This document shows, one piece after another, positions 1 through 9,604 of a DNA stretch of 43,056 bases (position 1 is the first letter of the stretch; each line of letters begins with the position of its first letter). Under the pieces are notes generated by a model. It did no database searches and was not told where the DNA came from. It saw only the letters and a list, made by a program, of their open reading frames with translations. The stretch is from Acidobacteriota bacterium (GTDB lineage: Bacteria > Acidobacteriota > UBA4820 > DSQY01): assembly GCA_021813555.1 (NCBI GenBank), contig JAKAKG010000228.1, positions 1 to 43,056 on the forward strand, given 5' to 3'. Position numbers and translations under genes: made by a program.

Positions 1-153
1 CGCCGCCACCGCCTCCAGCGTTCCGTCCTCGCGCCACTGGTCCAGCCTGCCCAGGTTCGCCACCACCGACTGCCGGACCTTGCCCCCCACGCGCCGGTTC
101 TCCACCAGCTGGAGGTACTCCCGGTTGTCGGCACGCTTTATTCGGACAAACAT
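1..153 (-). CDS. IS1634-type transposase, N-terminal fragment cut by the window edge
   Basis: The minus strand from 153 encodes 51 residues beginning MFVRIKRADNREYLQLVENR and continuing through a GGKVRQ..VANLGRLD stretch. This is the typical start of IS1634-family (IS4 superfamily, DDE) transposases. The rest of the gene, including the catalytic residues, lies outside the window, so whether it is intact is unknown. The ATG is preceded by a good -10 box only 9 nt away and no Shine-Dalgarno sequence. The neighbouring giant gene starts abruptly 175 bp away on the other strand, consistent with the element having landed in or next to its 5' end. The family call rests on recognition of the N-terminal motif only. 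Confidence 0.75.
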   Translation of the reverse strand, partial: MFVRIKRADNREYLQLVENRRVGGKVRQSVVANLGRLDQWREDGTLEAVAA

Positions 154-327
154 GACACCACTATTATAACGTCGCAGCGAATAGAATACAAGTGCTATAT
201 CTCATGTATAGTCTAGATTCGTGGCACTACATTACCACCGAGTATCGCTCGCATCCAAACCCACTTCTTGAGTTATCAGCACCTTACAATCGCGGACTCC
301 TGTGGAAAACACCGCGCACTGTAGAAG
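154..327. other. IS end / junction with the truncated giant gene
   Basis: This gap is AT-richer than its surroundings. It should contain the outer end of the IS and any remnant of the host gene. In the frame of the giant protein it is open from 217 to 321, between TAG stops at 214-216 and 322-324. The conceptual peptide there (for example HFLSYQHLTIADS) could be an upstream piece of the same glutamine-amidotransferase-like domain, but I cannot verify this. No clear terminal inverted repeat was identified by eye. Confidence 0.4.
163..191 (-). promoter_or_regulatory. Probable sigma-70 promoter of the transposase
   Basis: On the minus strand a perfect TATAAT (163-168) is separated by exactly 17 bp from a weak TTGTAT (186-191). 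The -10 box ends 9 nt before the transposase ATG, so the transcript would be nearly leaderless. Confidence 0.4.
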
Positions 328-3300
328 ATGGGTCAGGCGCTGGAGGGCTTCGTCGAACAAGGCGGCGTTGTCGTCTCCTTCACACAGCCCTACGGGGACG
401 ACTTCTCGGCGCTGCCGGCGCCGTCTGGTGAAGAGCTTGAGGCGGCGGGGTTCAAGCAGGACCTGTCCTGTTTCGCAAACTCGGCGTATCCCACGATGGA
501 GCATCCCATTTTGTCCGGAATCACGGCCACGACGGTGACGGCGGGCTTCGACGGGTTCTTCCGGAAGATTCCCGCGAATGCGACGGTGCTGCTTAGGCGG
601 ACGATCTCCGGCGAACCCTGCCTGATTCTGTATCCCGTGGGCCAGGGTTATGTGGTGGCCTCCACGCTCTACGAGGACTGGGGGTATGCCAACGGGCAGT
701 CCACGGCCGACGGCCGCTCGATCCTGGCGAACATCCTCTCGTGGGCGAAGAATCCGAACCCAACCATTCCCGTCACGAATCTCTCCGCAGGCGGGAGCGC
801 CTCGGGCATCACTTTGACGCTCCACGTGCGCAACATGTCGGACACGGCCGCCGACCAGATGGAAGTCCTCGTGATGACGCCGGACCGGCAGACCCTGGCG
901 GTTCAGCTCACGCAGGCCGTCACAATCCCGGCTCACTCGGAGGCGGACGTGCCGGTCACGCTCGACCTCTCGTCCTACCTCGGGCAGAGCGGGGCGCAGT
1001 ACGGGATCTTCCACGCCGATTACCGGTTGCTGGCCATGAACTTGGCGACCAGCCAGGAGGAGGAGATCCAGCCCCAGGGAGAGACGGAGACGGGGCGGTT
1101 CGTGATGGAGGCCGTCGGGACCGGCCGGCAGGCGCTGAGCCAGACGGTCTTTTCCGTCCGGACGGACGATGACATCGCCGGCAACCCGGCCAAGACGGTC
1201 CACATCCACATCGAGGACCATACGGGCACGGCGAGGACGATGCACATGTGGACCTGCTATACCCACGACTATGGGATTCTCTTAGACACCATCACGATGC
1301 CCGCTAATGGCGTGCTGGACAAGGACGTCGTCCAGGATCTGAGCCGTCCGGGCCCATACCACTACTACCTGACCGACCCTAACTACGGCTCAAATTGGGG
1401 GCCAGAGTGGGCCTTCATGTGGGGGAAAGATCCCTGGAAGATGGCGGCTCAGGGCTACGCCTACATGTTCGGAAATGGCGGGCCCGACGGTTCGCAGCGC
1501 TTCGCGACTGTCTCGGCGATCGCGGGAACGGCCAGTTACTACGAACCGACGGACACCGTCACGGGCACCATGACGGTTGCAAATCCCCGGTCAGTGGCCG
1601 AAGACCTTACGGTCGTCTTCTCCCTCGTGGCGGCGGATCGAACGGTGACGCAGACCGAGACGATCCACCTGGAGGGTGGCGCATCGCAGGCAGTGCCCTT
1701 TTCGTTGACTCTTCCTGGACCGATCGCGTATTACACCCACAGTATCGTCAGTGCCGCCGTGTATCTGGGCCAAAGCCTCATGGGCGGAACCTCGGCTGAC
1801 ATGTACGTCAACCCGTGGCTTCCCAAGACGGTGCTTACGGCCCTCTGGCCTGCCTCACCCACCCTTGCCTCTCTGCCCACAACCCCCATCAGCGTGCACA
1901 TCGTGAATGAAGCGGGAACCCGCGTGGCGGACTGTGCGGGATACCAGGTGAGGGCGACCGTGTGGGAAGTGATCGCACAGGTACCCAAGACAAAACTTGA
2001 GGAGAAGGTCATTCCCATTCCGGACCTGCACCCCGGCGACGCCACGGACGTCACCTTGCAGTGGGCTCAATGGCAGCCGGCCTTGGGGAAAACATACCTC
2101 GTGCAGTTATGGGTGGAGCTTGCGGCGTCGCGGTCGCCCATCGGCGGGTATATCTCAAAATCTTACGCGCTGACGCCTCCCTGGCCGTCCGCAAGCCTTG
2201 TCCGAAGCCTGCCAGGCGAGGCAACGGTAGCTCTGCAAGGCCGGGTCTTCAACGGTGGGGATCTGGCATGGGACGGCCAGATGGCCTGGGATTGTCCCGC
2301 CCTCGGAGTGGCTTCCTCGCAGGCAGTCACGGTTCCACCGCAAGGCGAAGCCACCTCCACGTGGAGCGGGCCACGCCCGGATGCCCTTCCACCTGGAATC
2401 TATCCCTACACGGCCACCTTCACGGCACCGGGGCTCCCGGCGCCACTGACCACGCAAGGGCAGTTGCAGGTAGCAGCGCCGGCGTTGAGTCTAGCTTGGC
2501 CGGAGACGGCGCCCGGCTTCCGCCACGACCAGGATGGTGTTCTCCCTGTGTCCGTGTCGGTGACCGGCACCGCGGCGCCCCTTGCGGGGACCGTGGACGC
2601 CACGATGAACTGGGACGGAGGCTCGGTTCCAGTGGCATCGGGCGTGCCCGTGACGCTCGACCCGGCGCAAACCGGTGCGCTCACGCTGACTCTGCCCATG
2701 GCCCAGATGCCGGCACCGGGGCCCTTCACGGTTCTAGTGACGTTAAACGTCCAGCAAGGGGCTCTCGTGCAGCGCTGGAGCGCTCCCTATTCGCTCGCGG
2801 GGCCAGCATACGCAGGCGGCTTCTCCATCCTCACAGCCGCCCCTGGAGGTACGTTGGCCGGTGAGGTGCAAAACATCGGCGCCTTTGAGGGGAACGTGCA
2901 GGTTCAATGGAACCTGGCGGACGCCAAGGGGACCCTTGTGGGGGAGGACAACCAAACGCTGCCCGTTTCTATAGGCGGAACGGCGCCCCTTAGCGAACTC
3001 TTGCCGGCGAATCTCCTCCCCGGGCCGTACCAGAGCATCCTGCTCGTGACGGATACCGCCTCGGGAAAGACAACGTCATTTCGCCAGGCCGTGAACGTGA
3101 CGGGTACCTCACCTGTCTTGATCTTGTCCACTGACAGGAGTCTGTACGGCACGGCCGATACCGTCGGATTGGCGCTCCACGTGGAAGATCCCGGGCACGC
3201 GCTCGATAGCGCGTACACTCATTTGGAGATCCAGCGGTACCTTGGAATGGGCGGCCAGGGCGGGAGCCGCAGCGGTCCCCCTGGCGCATCTTGGAACACG

Positions 3301-6300
3301 CCCAGCGGAGATGGCTCCGGGAACCGCGTGGTCAACCCCAGCGCTTGGTTTATAGATCCCGCCAATGGAAGTGCAGCCTATGCGCAAGAGGTAAGCGATT
3401 ACCTGCCGTTAAGCGACGTTCCCCCTGTCGCCGCCGACGTGAACGGGGACGGGAAAGCCGAGTTCATCGGGCTGACCAGCGCCAGGCTGAGTATCGCCTC
3501 GGAGGGTGACCTCTATTCTGGAGAGGAGAAACGCTTCGCGCCCACGGCGCGCCGCCTTAAGGAGCCCAAGGTAATAAGCCCGTCGCGGCCCAGGGCGGAG
3601 GGCGCCTTCCAAATCTCGCTCGACATTCCGACGAGCACCTGGGGCCAGGAGGGCGATATCTGGAACGGAACCTTCCTGCTCGGCGTGAGGGATGACGGAT
3701 TGGGAGCCGCCAATCCATTCTGTTTGGGGCTCATGCGGATGAATGAGAGCATACCGGCGGCGGTACTCCTGGTCCGGCTGGACGGTACGGTCATATGGAG
3801 GCATGATTTCCCCGCGCCCTTTGACTCCAATCCGGTAGACGGGCCCGTGTTCACCGATCTGAATGGAGACGGGACCCGCGACGTCCTGTTCGAAGCCGGG
3901 GACACGCTCTACGCCCTGAATGGGGCGACCGGCCAGATTCTCTGGACCTTCGCTTGCCCGCAATACTCCGGTCCGACTTTCCGCGTCGGGCATGCGGGCG
4001 GCGCGACGCGGATTTGGGTGGCCTATTCGCTTTCCTCAGGTGACGTACTCACACTCCTGGATGCTTCGGGCCAAACGGTGTACCAGACGGTCCCCGCCGG
4101 AGGGCTGGAGCCATCGACGTTGGTTACAGGCGACGTGGATGGGGATGGGAATGATGAAGCGGTGATCGCGCAGGATGAACAAGAAGGAACTCCACCTTTG
4201 GAAGTTTTTCGCGTTGCCAGTCCATCCCCGGTTTCAACTAACCTGCTGCCAACCTTGCCACCAAGCCTTTTCGACATCAACGACGACGGGAGGGACGAGG
4301 CCGTCTTTCTGATGATCGCGGGAGGGTACGATGAAGCGCAAATGCAAGCTCTGGTAGCGGCGGACGTCAATACTGGGCAGACAGTTTGGACCGCTATCCT
4401 TCCGACCATCCCCCAATGGACCAGGGTGTTGGCTTTCACGTTGGTTTCTTGTCATACCTCTGCCGGAGGAAAGCACTTGGTATTGGGCGAAAGCGTTGGC
4501 AGCCTGGGCCTGCGAGAAAGCATGCAGCAAGATCACATGACTTTCCTTATCGATTCGCCCAGCGGGGTAATCGAGCAAACTGTGGAAAACGGGGGGCCAG
4601 CAGAGCTTGCAGGCGATTTCGATGGCGATGGGCTGACAGAAGTGCTTTCCAGCTTTGGCTACTACAGCACCTGGCTTCTCGACAACGGCTGCGCGGCTCC
4701 TGACGGCACGTTGGGGCCCTGCGCCGAATGGGAAACCGTGTGGCAGACGGATGACTGGCTGACGGAGAACGGCGACTCCACTCTGGACATCCCGTATGCT
4801 CCAGGGATGATGGCCACGCCGGGTACCTATCGCGCGCTGGCATCGGCCATCACGACCGCCGGGCAGCGCCTTGAGGCGAAGCCTTCTCCCTTCTCCGTCG
4901 TTGACACCGCGCTGGGCTTGACCATCTCGCCCGCCGCCGGTACCACGATTCGCACGGATGAACCGTTGAGCGGTTCGATCTCGCTCGTCAACGCCGGTAC
5001 GGCGGTGGAGACTTCCATCACCGTGACCCTTCTGGTGGATGGCCAGCCGTCGTCCACCTGGAGTGTGAGTGCCCTGGAGCCTGGAGCGACGGAGAGTTTC
5101 ACCTTCACCCTGGCACCCGCGGCCGCTGGCAAACACACCGTGGAGGTGCAAGGGGTCGAAAACGGAGCGGCCGTCGCCAGCCTGCGGTCCAGCTACATCG
5201 CGGCTGCCGCGATGGTGGACGTGAGCGTCGAGGCTCCCGCCTCCCACTCGGAGGAACCCTTCGAGATCGCCATCGCCGTGGCCAACAGCGGCGACGTGCC
5301 GGCCCACGTCGTACTGACTCCTTCGGACGACCCATCCCAGCCAACGTCCGTGGATTTGCAACCGGAGGAGACACGGTCCATCACGATCCAGCGGCAAAGT
5401 ACGAGTGCCTATGCGGCGCAAGTGGCCATATCCGGCGACGTCTCACAGGTCCTCAGCGTAGCTGTCCCCTACGCCTATCAGCTTTCGATGAGCGTGGCCG
5501 ACCTGGGCCCGCAACTTAGTGGGCTCATTACCGTGCCGGTCCACCTCGCGCAAGCGGGGCCTCAGCCATACGCCGGTTCTCTGACGGCGACCATGACGCA
5601 GGCCGATGGAAGCACCCAATCCTTTGCCTGGCCGGTGCAGGTCCCCGCGGGCGGTGCCGCGGACGTAAGTTTGCAGATTGAAGCCGCCGTCGCTGGGCAA
5701 GCGCACCTGCACATCGAGGCGTCATTCGTGCAAGAGGCGGTGGACAAAGACGTCCTCGTCTATCGTGACGGGGTAGGAACGCTCCAAATCTTCCTCCCCG
5801 TAACTCTCGGTGAGGGGTTGGTCCAGATTCCCTTCACCGTCCAGAATGGCCTGGCGGCGCAGGGGAGCTTCAATGTCCAATTGAACTGGAGTGCGGGTGG
5901 CACAACGCAGACGGTGGCGGAGGCCAACCTGTCGGTAGCGGGCTCGGGAAGTGCGGCGGGAACGCTCACCCCCGCTCTCGCCCACGGGAACGGAACGCTT
6001 CAAGCCCTGCTGAATGGCGTGCCAGTAGCTTCGCAGTCCATCACCATCCTTCCCCTCGTTCAGGCGGACCTCACACTCAATGCTTTGCAGCCGTCCGATG
6101 CTGCGCCTTCTGTGACCGCGGTTATTGAAAACTCAGGATTCGGGCCGCTGGACGGAACGCTGGAAGTGCGAACGGATGCGGTTTACGCAATACCGGTCCA
6201 TGTTGATGCAGGGAGCCAGTTGACACAAACCGTCTCCATCAATCCAGACGGATTCGGCGGAGATGATGCTCCCGTGTCCGTGGTGTTGCACCTGCCCGGC

Positions 6301-9300
6301 GGAAGTACCGTGGAGCGAAACCTGGCCCTCGCGTTGAAGGCGGCGAGCCTCTTTGTGGCTCCGCCTCCAAGCCCCGTGATCCTCACACCGGGTCAGCCGT
6401 CAACCCTGGGCTTCACCGTAACGAACGCGGGCGACCTCAAGGCGCCGGTCACGCTGGCCGTCGACTTGGAGGACGGCGAATCGGGCCACTTCGAACAGGC
6501 CACCGACGTGCCCGGCCACGGCTCCACCCAGGTGGAGGCCGCCGTGAACCTTCTGCCGGACATCCCGAACGGCGTCTCGAACGCCCACTACATAATCCGG
6601 CGGGCCGGCGGGTCCGGCGAGCCGCTGGCCGAGGGATATCTTCCCGTCACCATTCAGGGGCCTGCCGTCGCGGTGTCCGCCTCGCTGGACGGCGTGGCCT
6701 ACCCCGTGGGAGCCACGGCCACGGCCAATGTCGCCCTCTCCCTCACCCCGCCGGACGCATCACCCAAGGATGTGCAAGTGCGAGTCATCGGCGGCACCTT
6801 CGAGGAGGAGCGCTCCGTCACGGTCTCCGGGACCCAGAGCGAAAGCTTTGCCGTTCCCGTCTCATCTGATACGGACGGGGTTTCTGTGGAGGTAATCCAG
6901 CCGGGAGGCCGGTCCCTTTATATCAACCGGCTCCGAATCTATCCTGTGGGGACCGGGTTCGCCATTCATCCCGACAAGAGTGTCTATCAGGCGGGAGAGA
7001 GCGTCAGCGTGTCGGCGAACCTGCCTTCGGCGGGCGCGCTCCACTTGAACTTCATGAACCAGGACGTGACGCTCCAAGGCAGCGGAACGGTGAACCAGTC
7101 CTTCTCCATCCCCGCCGACGCGGCGGAGGACAGCTACACTGTGGCCTACGATTACACGCCAACGGATACGACCGTATCCCCCGCCTCGGGCGGGATGTCC
7201 GTGGATGTCCACGGCATCGTCGTCACGGGCGGCGAATCGCGCCTCGACAAGAGCGCTTACGCTATCGGGGAGAACTTGACTGGCCGCGTCGTGCTCTATG
7301 CCAATCAAAACCTTACCGGCACGCTGAAGTTCTGGGTCGTGGCACCCGACGGCAGTTATGGCTACGCGGGCGATCAGGCCGTAGCCCTCGCTCCGGGCGG
7401 AGCGCCGGGGCGCTTTCCGTTTACCTTCCCCTTCACCACGACCCAGGCCGGTACGCACCGCGTAGCCTTCTCGCTGGTGGGAAGTTCCGGCACTTCCTAC
7501 GTGGGGGGCTCACTGCCTTTCCACGTTGGAAGCGGCATCCTTCTCGGCGTGGCGGCCACTCAGGCCAGCTATCCCCAGGGAACGGAGGCGGCATCGGTAA
7601 TACTCCGAACCGCCGGCACGGGAGCCGCGGCCGTCATAGTGGAATTGGACGAAAACGCGGCTGCACAGAATAGCTTCACGCTGAATGGAATTCAGGCCTT
7701 GACGCTGGGCCTTGGTTCCGTGTCACCAGGCGAGCACGCCGTGAAGGCGACTCTCACCGACGGCGCCGGGCTCGTTTCAGTGGCCCGATGCCGTTTCCTT
7801 TATGGTTCAAGCCTGCCGGATCTCACGGGTTCGGTGAGCGCGGGATGCCGGACCGGCGACACTCTGCCACTCTTCCTCATGGTTACGAACGGCGGTGCCA
7901 GCTCGGCGGGAGCCAGCACCATGGCGCTCTACGACGGCAACCCCCAGGCCGGAGGCGTCCTGATCGCCGCCGTGCCCGTGCCGGCCTTGGCCCCGGGCAG
8001 CCAGTTCACGTTTGGATACGACTGGGCCGTAGCGGGCGCGGAAGGGCTCCATGACCTCTATCTCGCCGCGGACAGCCAGTCCGCCGTTCCGGAATGGGAT
8101 GAAAGCAATAACACCGCTCACAGCTCCGTAACCGTGGCGGCCACAGTGGCTGTAGACGTCATGCCGTCCGACAACACGTGCTCGGCCCAGCCCATCGTGC
8201 CCTTGGCTCAAACCACGCCAGAAGGGACGCCTGTCACCGCCACGCTGAACGGAGCGACCTATTCGTGGGGCACGCCGATTGCGAGCGAGGGGGACTACCA
8301 GCTCGTAGCCACCGCGTCCACTGAATGTGGCGCCGGAGTGAGCGTCACGAGGCACTATGTGATCGATACGACTTTCCCCGCCATTCAGATTTCGGGCGTG
8401 GAGGACGGAGCCACCTACACGACGCCCGTTGCACCTGCCTTCCAGGCCACGGACGCCAACCTCGGCGCCACATCGGCACTCTTGAACGACCAGCCGTTCA
8501 TGAGTGGAACCGCGGTGAGCGCACCGGGCAGCTACGCCCTGAACGTATCGGCCACCGATTGCGCAGGGAACCGGAGCCAGGCGACAGCCCATTTCACGCT
8601 GGATGGCTCACCCGTGCCTATCCTCCCGCCGATCGTTGGCATGTACGCCGGCTTCGGGTGCAACTCGGTGGCCGTCAATGGCCACAACAAAGTCTTCGGC
8701 GTAGCGTCCGTGGGAAGTACACAGGGTTTCGGCGGACATCTCGCCTCCAACGGGGCCATCACCATCAGCGGGCAGAACGTCGTCAACGGAAACGCAACGC
8801 CCGGCCCAGGAAAACAGGTCAAAATCACGGGTTCGAAAAGCCAGGTTCTTGGATCCACGGCTCCCGCCGCGGGCTTGGTCCCCTGCGAGGAACAAAACGT
8901 GGCCGAGTGGGCTTCGTACGCGCAAGTCCACAATGACAACTCCTCCATCCCGTCACAATTCCTGGATGGGCAGGGGAACTTCAAGATCAACGGGAACAGA
9001 ACGTGCACGCTTCTTGGGGGCACGTACTACGTGGCCTCCTTTACCATGACGGGGAGCTCGAAACTGGTCCTTGGCGATTCCGCTACCATGGTGGTCACGG
9101 GAGCCATCACCATCAATGGCCCTTGCCTCGTGAACCAGAACGGTGATCCATCCCATCTCATTCTGGTGTCGAGCAGCGCCTCTCCTGTGTCGCTCAACGG
9201 GACCGCCAGCGTGGACGCGATCGTCTATGCACCCCTGGCACCTGTCACCGTCAATGGGAACATCACGGGGTATGGAAACCTCTGGGGGAAGACTCTCTTG

Positions 9301-9381
9301 GGGAACGGGTCGTGCCTGTGGGGCCGGCCGACACCCGAGGCAGCACCCGCTACGGACGACGTCGCGACGGAGTCCCGGTGA
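328..9381 (+). CDS. Giant secreted Ig-like / FG-GAP propeller protein, 5'-truncated
   Basis: A 3017-residue open frame. Residues 1-145 look like the back half of a ThuA/glutamine-amidotransferase-like domain (HPILSG, then LYEDWGYANGQ near 115, then ILANILSWA). Two long series of CARDB/Ig-like beta-sandwich repeats follow (about 145-1000 and 1480-2700). Between them, about 1030-1450, is an FG-GAP/PQQ-type propeller with five Asp-rich calcium motifs (DVNGDGKAE, DLNGDGTRD, DVDGDGNDE, DINDDGRDE, DFDGDGLTE). A clear CARDB domain lies at about 2496-2605. The last 245 residues form a polar, Asn/Gly-rich beta-helix-like domain. There is no signal peptide, no Shine-Dalgarno sequence before 328, and a TAG at 322-324. 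I therefore infer that the real N-terminus was lost to the adjacent IS or to a nonsense mutation. The role is probably surface adhesion or binding; the exact function is unknown. Confidence 0.8.
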   Translation: MGQALEGFVEQGGVVVSFTQPYGDDFSALPAPSGEELEAAGFKQDLSCFANSAYPTMEHPILSGITATTVTAGFDGFFRKIPANATVLLRRTISGEPCLILYPVGQGYVVASTLYEDWGYANGQSTADGRSILANILSWAKNPNPTIPVTNLSAGGSASGITLTLHVRNMSDTAADQMEVLVMTPDRQTLAVQLTQAVTIPAHSEADVPVTLDLSSYLGQSGAQYGIFHADYRLLAMNLATSQEEEIQPQGETETGRFVMEAVGTGRQALSQTVFSVRTDDDIAGNPAKTVHIHIEDHTGTARTMHMWTCYTHDYGILLDTITMPANGVLDKDVVQDLSRPGPYHYYLTDPNYGSNWGPEWAFMWGKDPWKMAAQGYAYMFGNGGPDGSQRFATVSAIAGTASYYEPTDTVTGTMTVANPRSVAEDLTVVFSLVAADRTVTQTETIHLEGGASQAVPFSLTLPGPIAYYTHSIVSAAVYLGQSLMGGTSADMYVNPWLPKTVLTALWPASPTLASLPTTPISVHIVNEAGTRVADCAGYQVRATVWEVIAQVPKTKLEEKVIPIPDLHPGDATDVTLQWAQWQPALGKTYLVQLWVELAASRSPIGGYISKSYALTPPWPSASLVRSLPGEATVALQGRVFNGGDLAWDGQMAWDCPALGVASSQAVTVPPQGEATSTWSGPRPDALPPGIYPYTATFTAPGLPAPLTTQGQLQVAAPALSLAWPETAPGFRHDQDGVLPVSVSVTGTAAPLAGTVDATMNWDGGSVPVASGVPVTLDPAQTGALTLTLPMAQMPAPGPFTVLVTLNVQQGALVQRWSAPYSLAGPAYAGGFSILTAAPGGTLAGEVQNIGAFEGNVQVQWNLADAKGTLVGEDNQTLPVSIGGTAPLSELLPANLLPGPYQSILLVTDTASGKTTSFRQAVNVTGTSPVLILSTDRSLYGTADTVGLALHVEDPGHALDSAYTHLEIQRYLGMGGQGGSRSGPPGASWNTPSGDGSGNRVVNPSAWFIDPANGSAAYAQEVSDYLPLSDVPPVAADVNGDGKAEFIGLTSARLSIASEGDLYSGEEKRFAPTARRLKEPKVISPSRPRAEGAFQISLDIPTSTWGQEGDIWNGTFLLGVRDDGLGAANPFCLGLMRMNESIPAAVLLVRLDGTVIWRHDFPAPFDSNPVDGPVFTDLNGDGTRDVLFEAGDTLYALNGATGQILWTFACPQYSGPTFRVGHAGGATRIWVAYSLSSGDVLTLLDASGQTVYQTVPAGGLEPSTLVTGDVDGDGNDEAVIAQDEQEGTPPLEVFRVASPSPVSTNLLPTLPPSLFDINDDGRDEAVFLMIAGGYDEAQMQALVAADVNTGQTVWTAILPTIPQWTRVLAFTLVSCHTSAGGKHLVLGESVGSLGLRESMQQDHMTFLIDSPSGVIEQTVENGGPAELAGDFDGDGLTEVLSSFGYYSTWLLDNGCAAPDGTLGPCAEWETVWQTDDWLTENGDSTLDIPYAPGMMATPGTYRALASAITTAGQRLEAKPSPFSVVDTALGLTISPAAGTTIRTDEPLSGSISLVNAGTAVETSITVTLLVDGQPSSTWSVSALEPGATESFTFTLAPAAAGKHTVEVQGVENGAAVASLRSSYIAAAAMVDVSVEAPASHSEEPFEIAIAVANSGDVPAHVVLTPSDDPSQPTSVDLQPEETRSITIQRQSTSAYAAQVAISGDVSQVLSVAVPYAYQLSMSVADLGPQLSGLITVPVHLAQAGPQPYAGSLTATMTQADGSTQSFAWPVQVPAGGAADVSLQIEAAVAGQAHLHIEASFVQEAVDKDVLVYRDGVGTLQIFLPVTLGEGLVQIPFTVQNGLAAQGSFNVQLNWSAGGTTQTVAEANLSVAGSGSAAGTLTPALAHGNGTLQALLNGVPVASQSITILPLVQADLTLNALQPSDAAPSVTAVIENSGFGPLDGTLEVRTDAVYAIPVHVDAGSQLTQTVSINPDGFGGDDAPVSVVLHLPGGSTVERNLALALKAASLFVAPPPSPVILTPGQPSTLGFTVTNAGDLKAPVTLAVDLEDGESGHFEQATDVPGHGSTQVEAAVNLLPDIPNGVSNAHYIIRRAGGSGEPLAEGYLPVTIQGPAVAVSASLDGVAYPVGATATANVALSLTPPDASPKDVQVRVIGGTFEEERSVTVSGTQSESFAVPVSSDTDGVSVEVIQPGGRSLYINRLRIYPVGTGFAIHPDKSVYQAGESVSVSANLPSAGALHLNFMNQDVTLQGSGTVNQSFSIPADAAEDSYTVAYDYTPTDTTVSPASGGMSVDVHGIVVTGGESRLDKSAYAIGENLTGRVVLYANQNLTGTLKFWVVAPDGSYGYAGDQAVALAPGGAPGRFPFTFPFTTTQAGTHRVAFSLVGSSGTSYVGGSLPFHVGSGILLGVAATQASYPQGTEAASVILRTAGTGAAAVIVELDENAAAQNSFTLNGIQALTLGLGSVSPGEHAVKATLTDGAGLVSVARCRFLYGSSLPDLTGSVSAGCRTGDTLPLFLMVTNGGASSAGASTMALYDGNPQAGGVLIAAVPVPALAPGSQFTFGYDWAVAGAEGLHDLYLAADSQSAVPEWDESNNTAHSSVTVAATVAVDVMPSDNTCSAQPIVPLAQTTPEGTPVTATLNGATYSWGTPIASEGDYQLVATASTECGAGVSVTRHYVIDTTFPAIQISGVEDGATYTTPVAPAFQATDANLGATSALLNDQPFMSGTAVSAPGSYALNVSATDCAGNRSQATAHFTLDGSPVPILPPIVGMYAGFGCNSVAVNGHNKVFGVASVGSTQGFGGHLASNGAITISGQNVVNGNATPGPGKQVKITGSKSQVLGSTAPAAGLVPCEEQNVAEWASYAQVHNDNSSIPSQFLDGQGNFKINGNRTCTLLGGTYYVASFTMTGSSKLVLGDSATMVVTGAITINGPCLVNQNGDPSHLILVSSSASPVSLNGTASVDAIVYAPLAPVTVNGNITGYGNLWGKTLLGNGSCLWGRPTPEAAPATDDVATESR

Positions 9382-9395
9382 GGCTGATCCGCCGC

Positions 9396-9428
9396 GCGGG
9401 TCCTGGGTTTTGATAACCCCGGACCCGC
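9396..9428 (+). terminator. Strong hairpin after the giant gene
   Basis: GCGGGTCC (9396-9403) pairs perfectly with GGACCCGC (9421-9428). After one mismatch the stem continues for about five more pairs around a short loop. It begins 15 nt after the stop codon. There is no U tract, so it is either a non-canonical terminator or an mRNA 3'-end stabiliser. Confidence 0.5.
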
Positions 9429-9589
9429 ACGGCCCCAAACGGCAGGGGCGATAAAAGCTTCGAACATGCACCCGACCCGGAGCTGGGAGCAACCGTTGAA
9501 GGTTCGCGCACCTTGGCCGCCTGTTCGGTCTTCCCGCCCCTCCCTTGTCCTGCCTCTCCCTGGTCCCCCCATTTCCCTTCTCCTTGTGC

Positions 9590-9595
9590 TATACT
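9590..9595 (+). promoter_or_regulatory. -10 box of purF
   Basis: TATACT, preceded by GC, ends 9 nt before the purF ATG. No Shine-Dalgarno sequence and no convincing -35 box are present. The spacing suggests a leaderless or near-leaderless purF mRNA. Confidence 0.35.
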
Positions 9596-9604
9596 CCGCG
9601 GCTT

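Noticed and set aside
9545-9604. Upstream start for purF
   Set aside because: The enzyme needs Cys directly after Met, which fixes the start at 9605.
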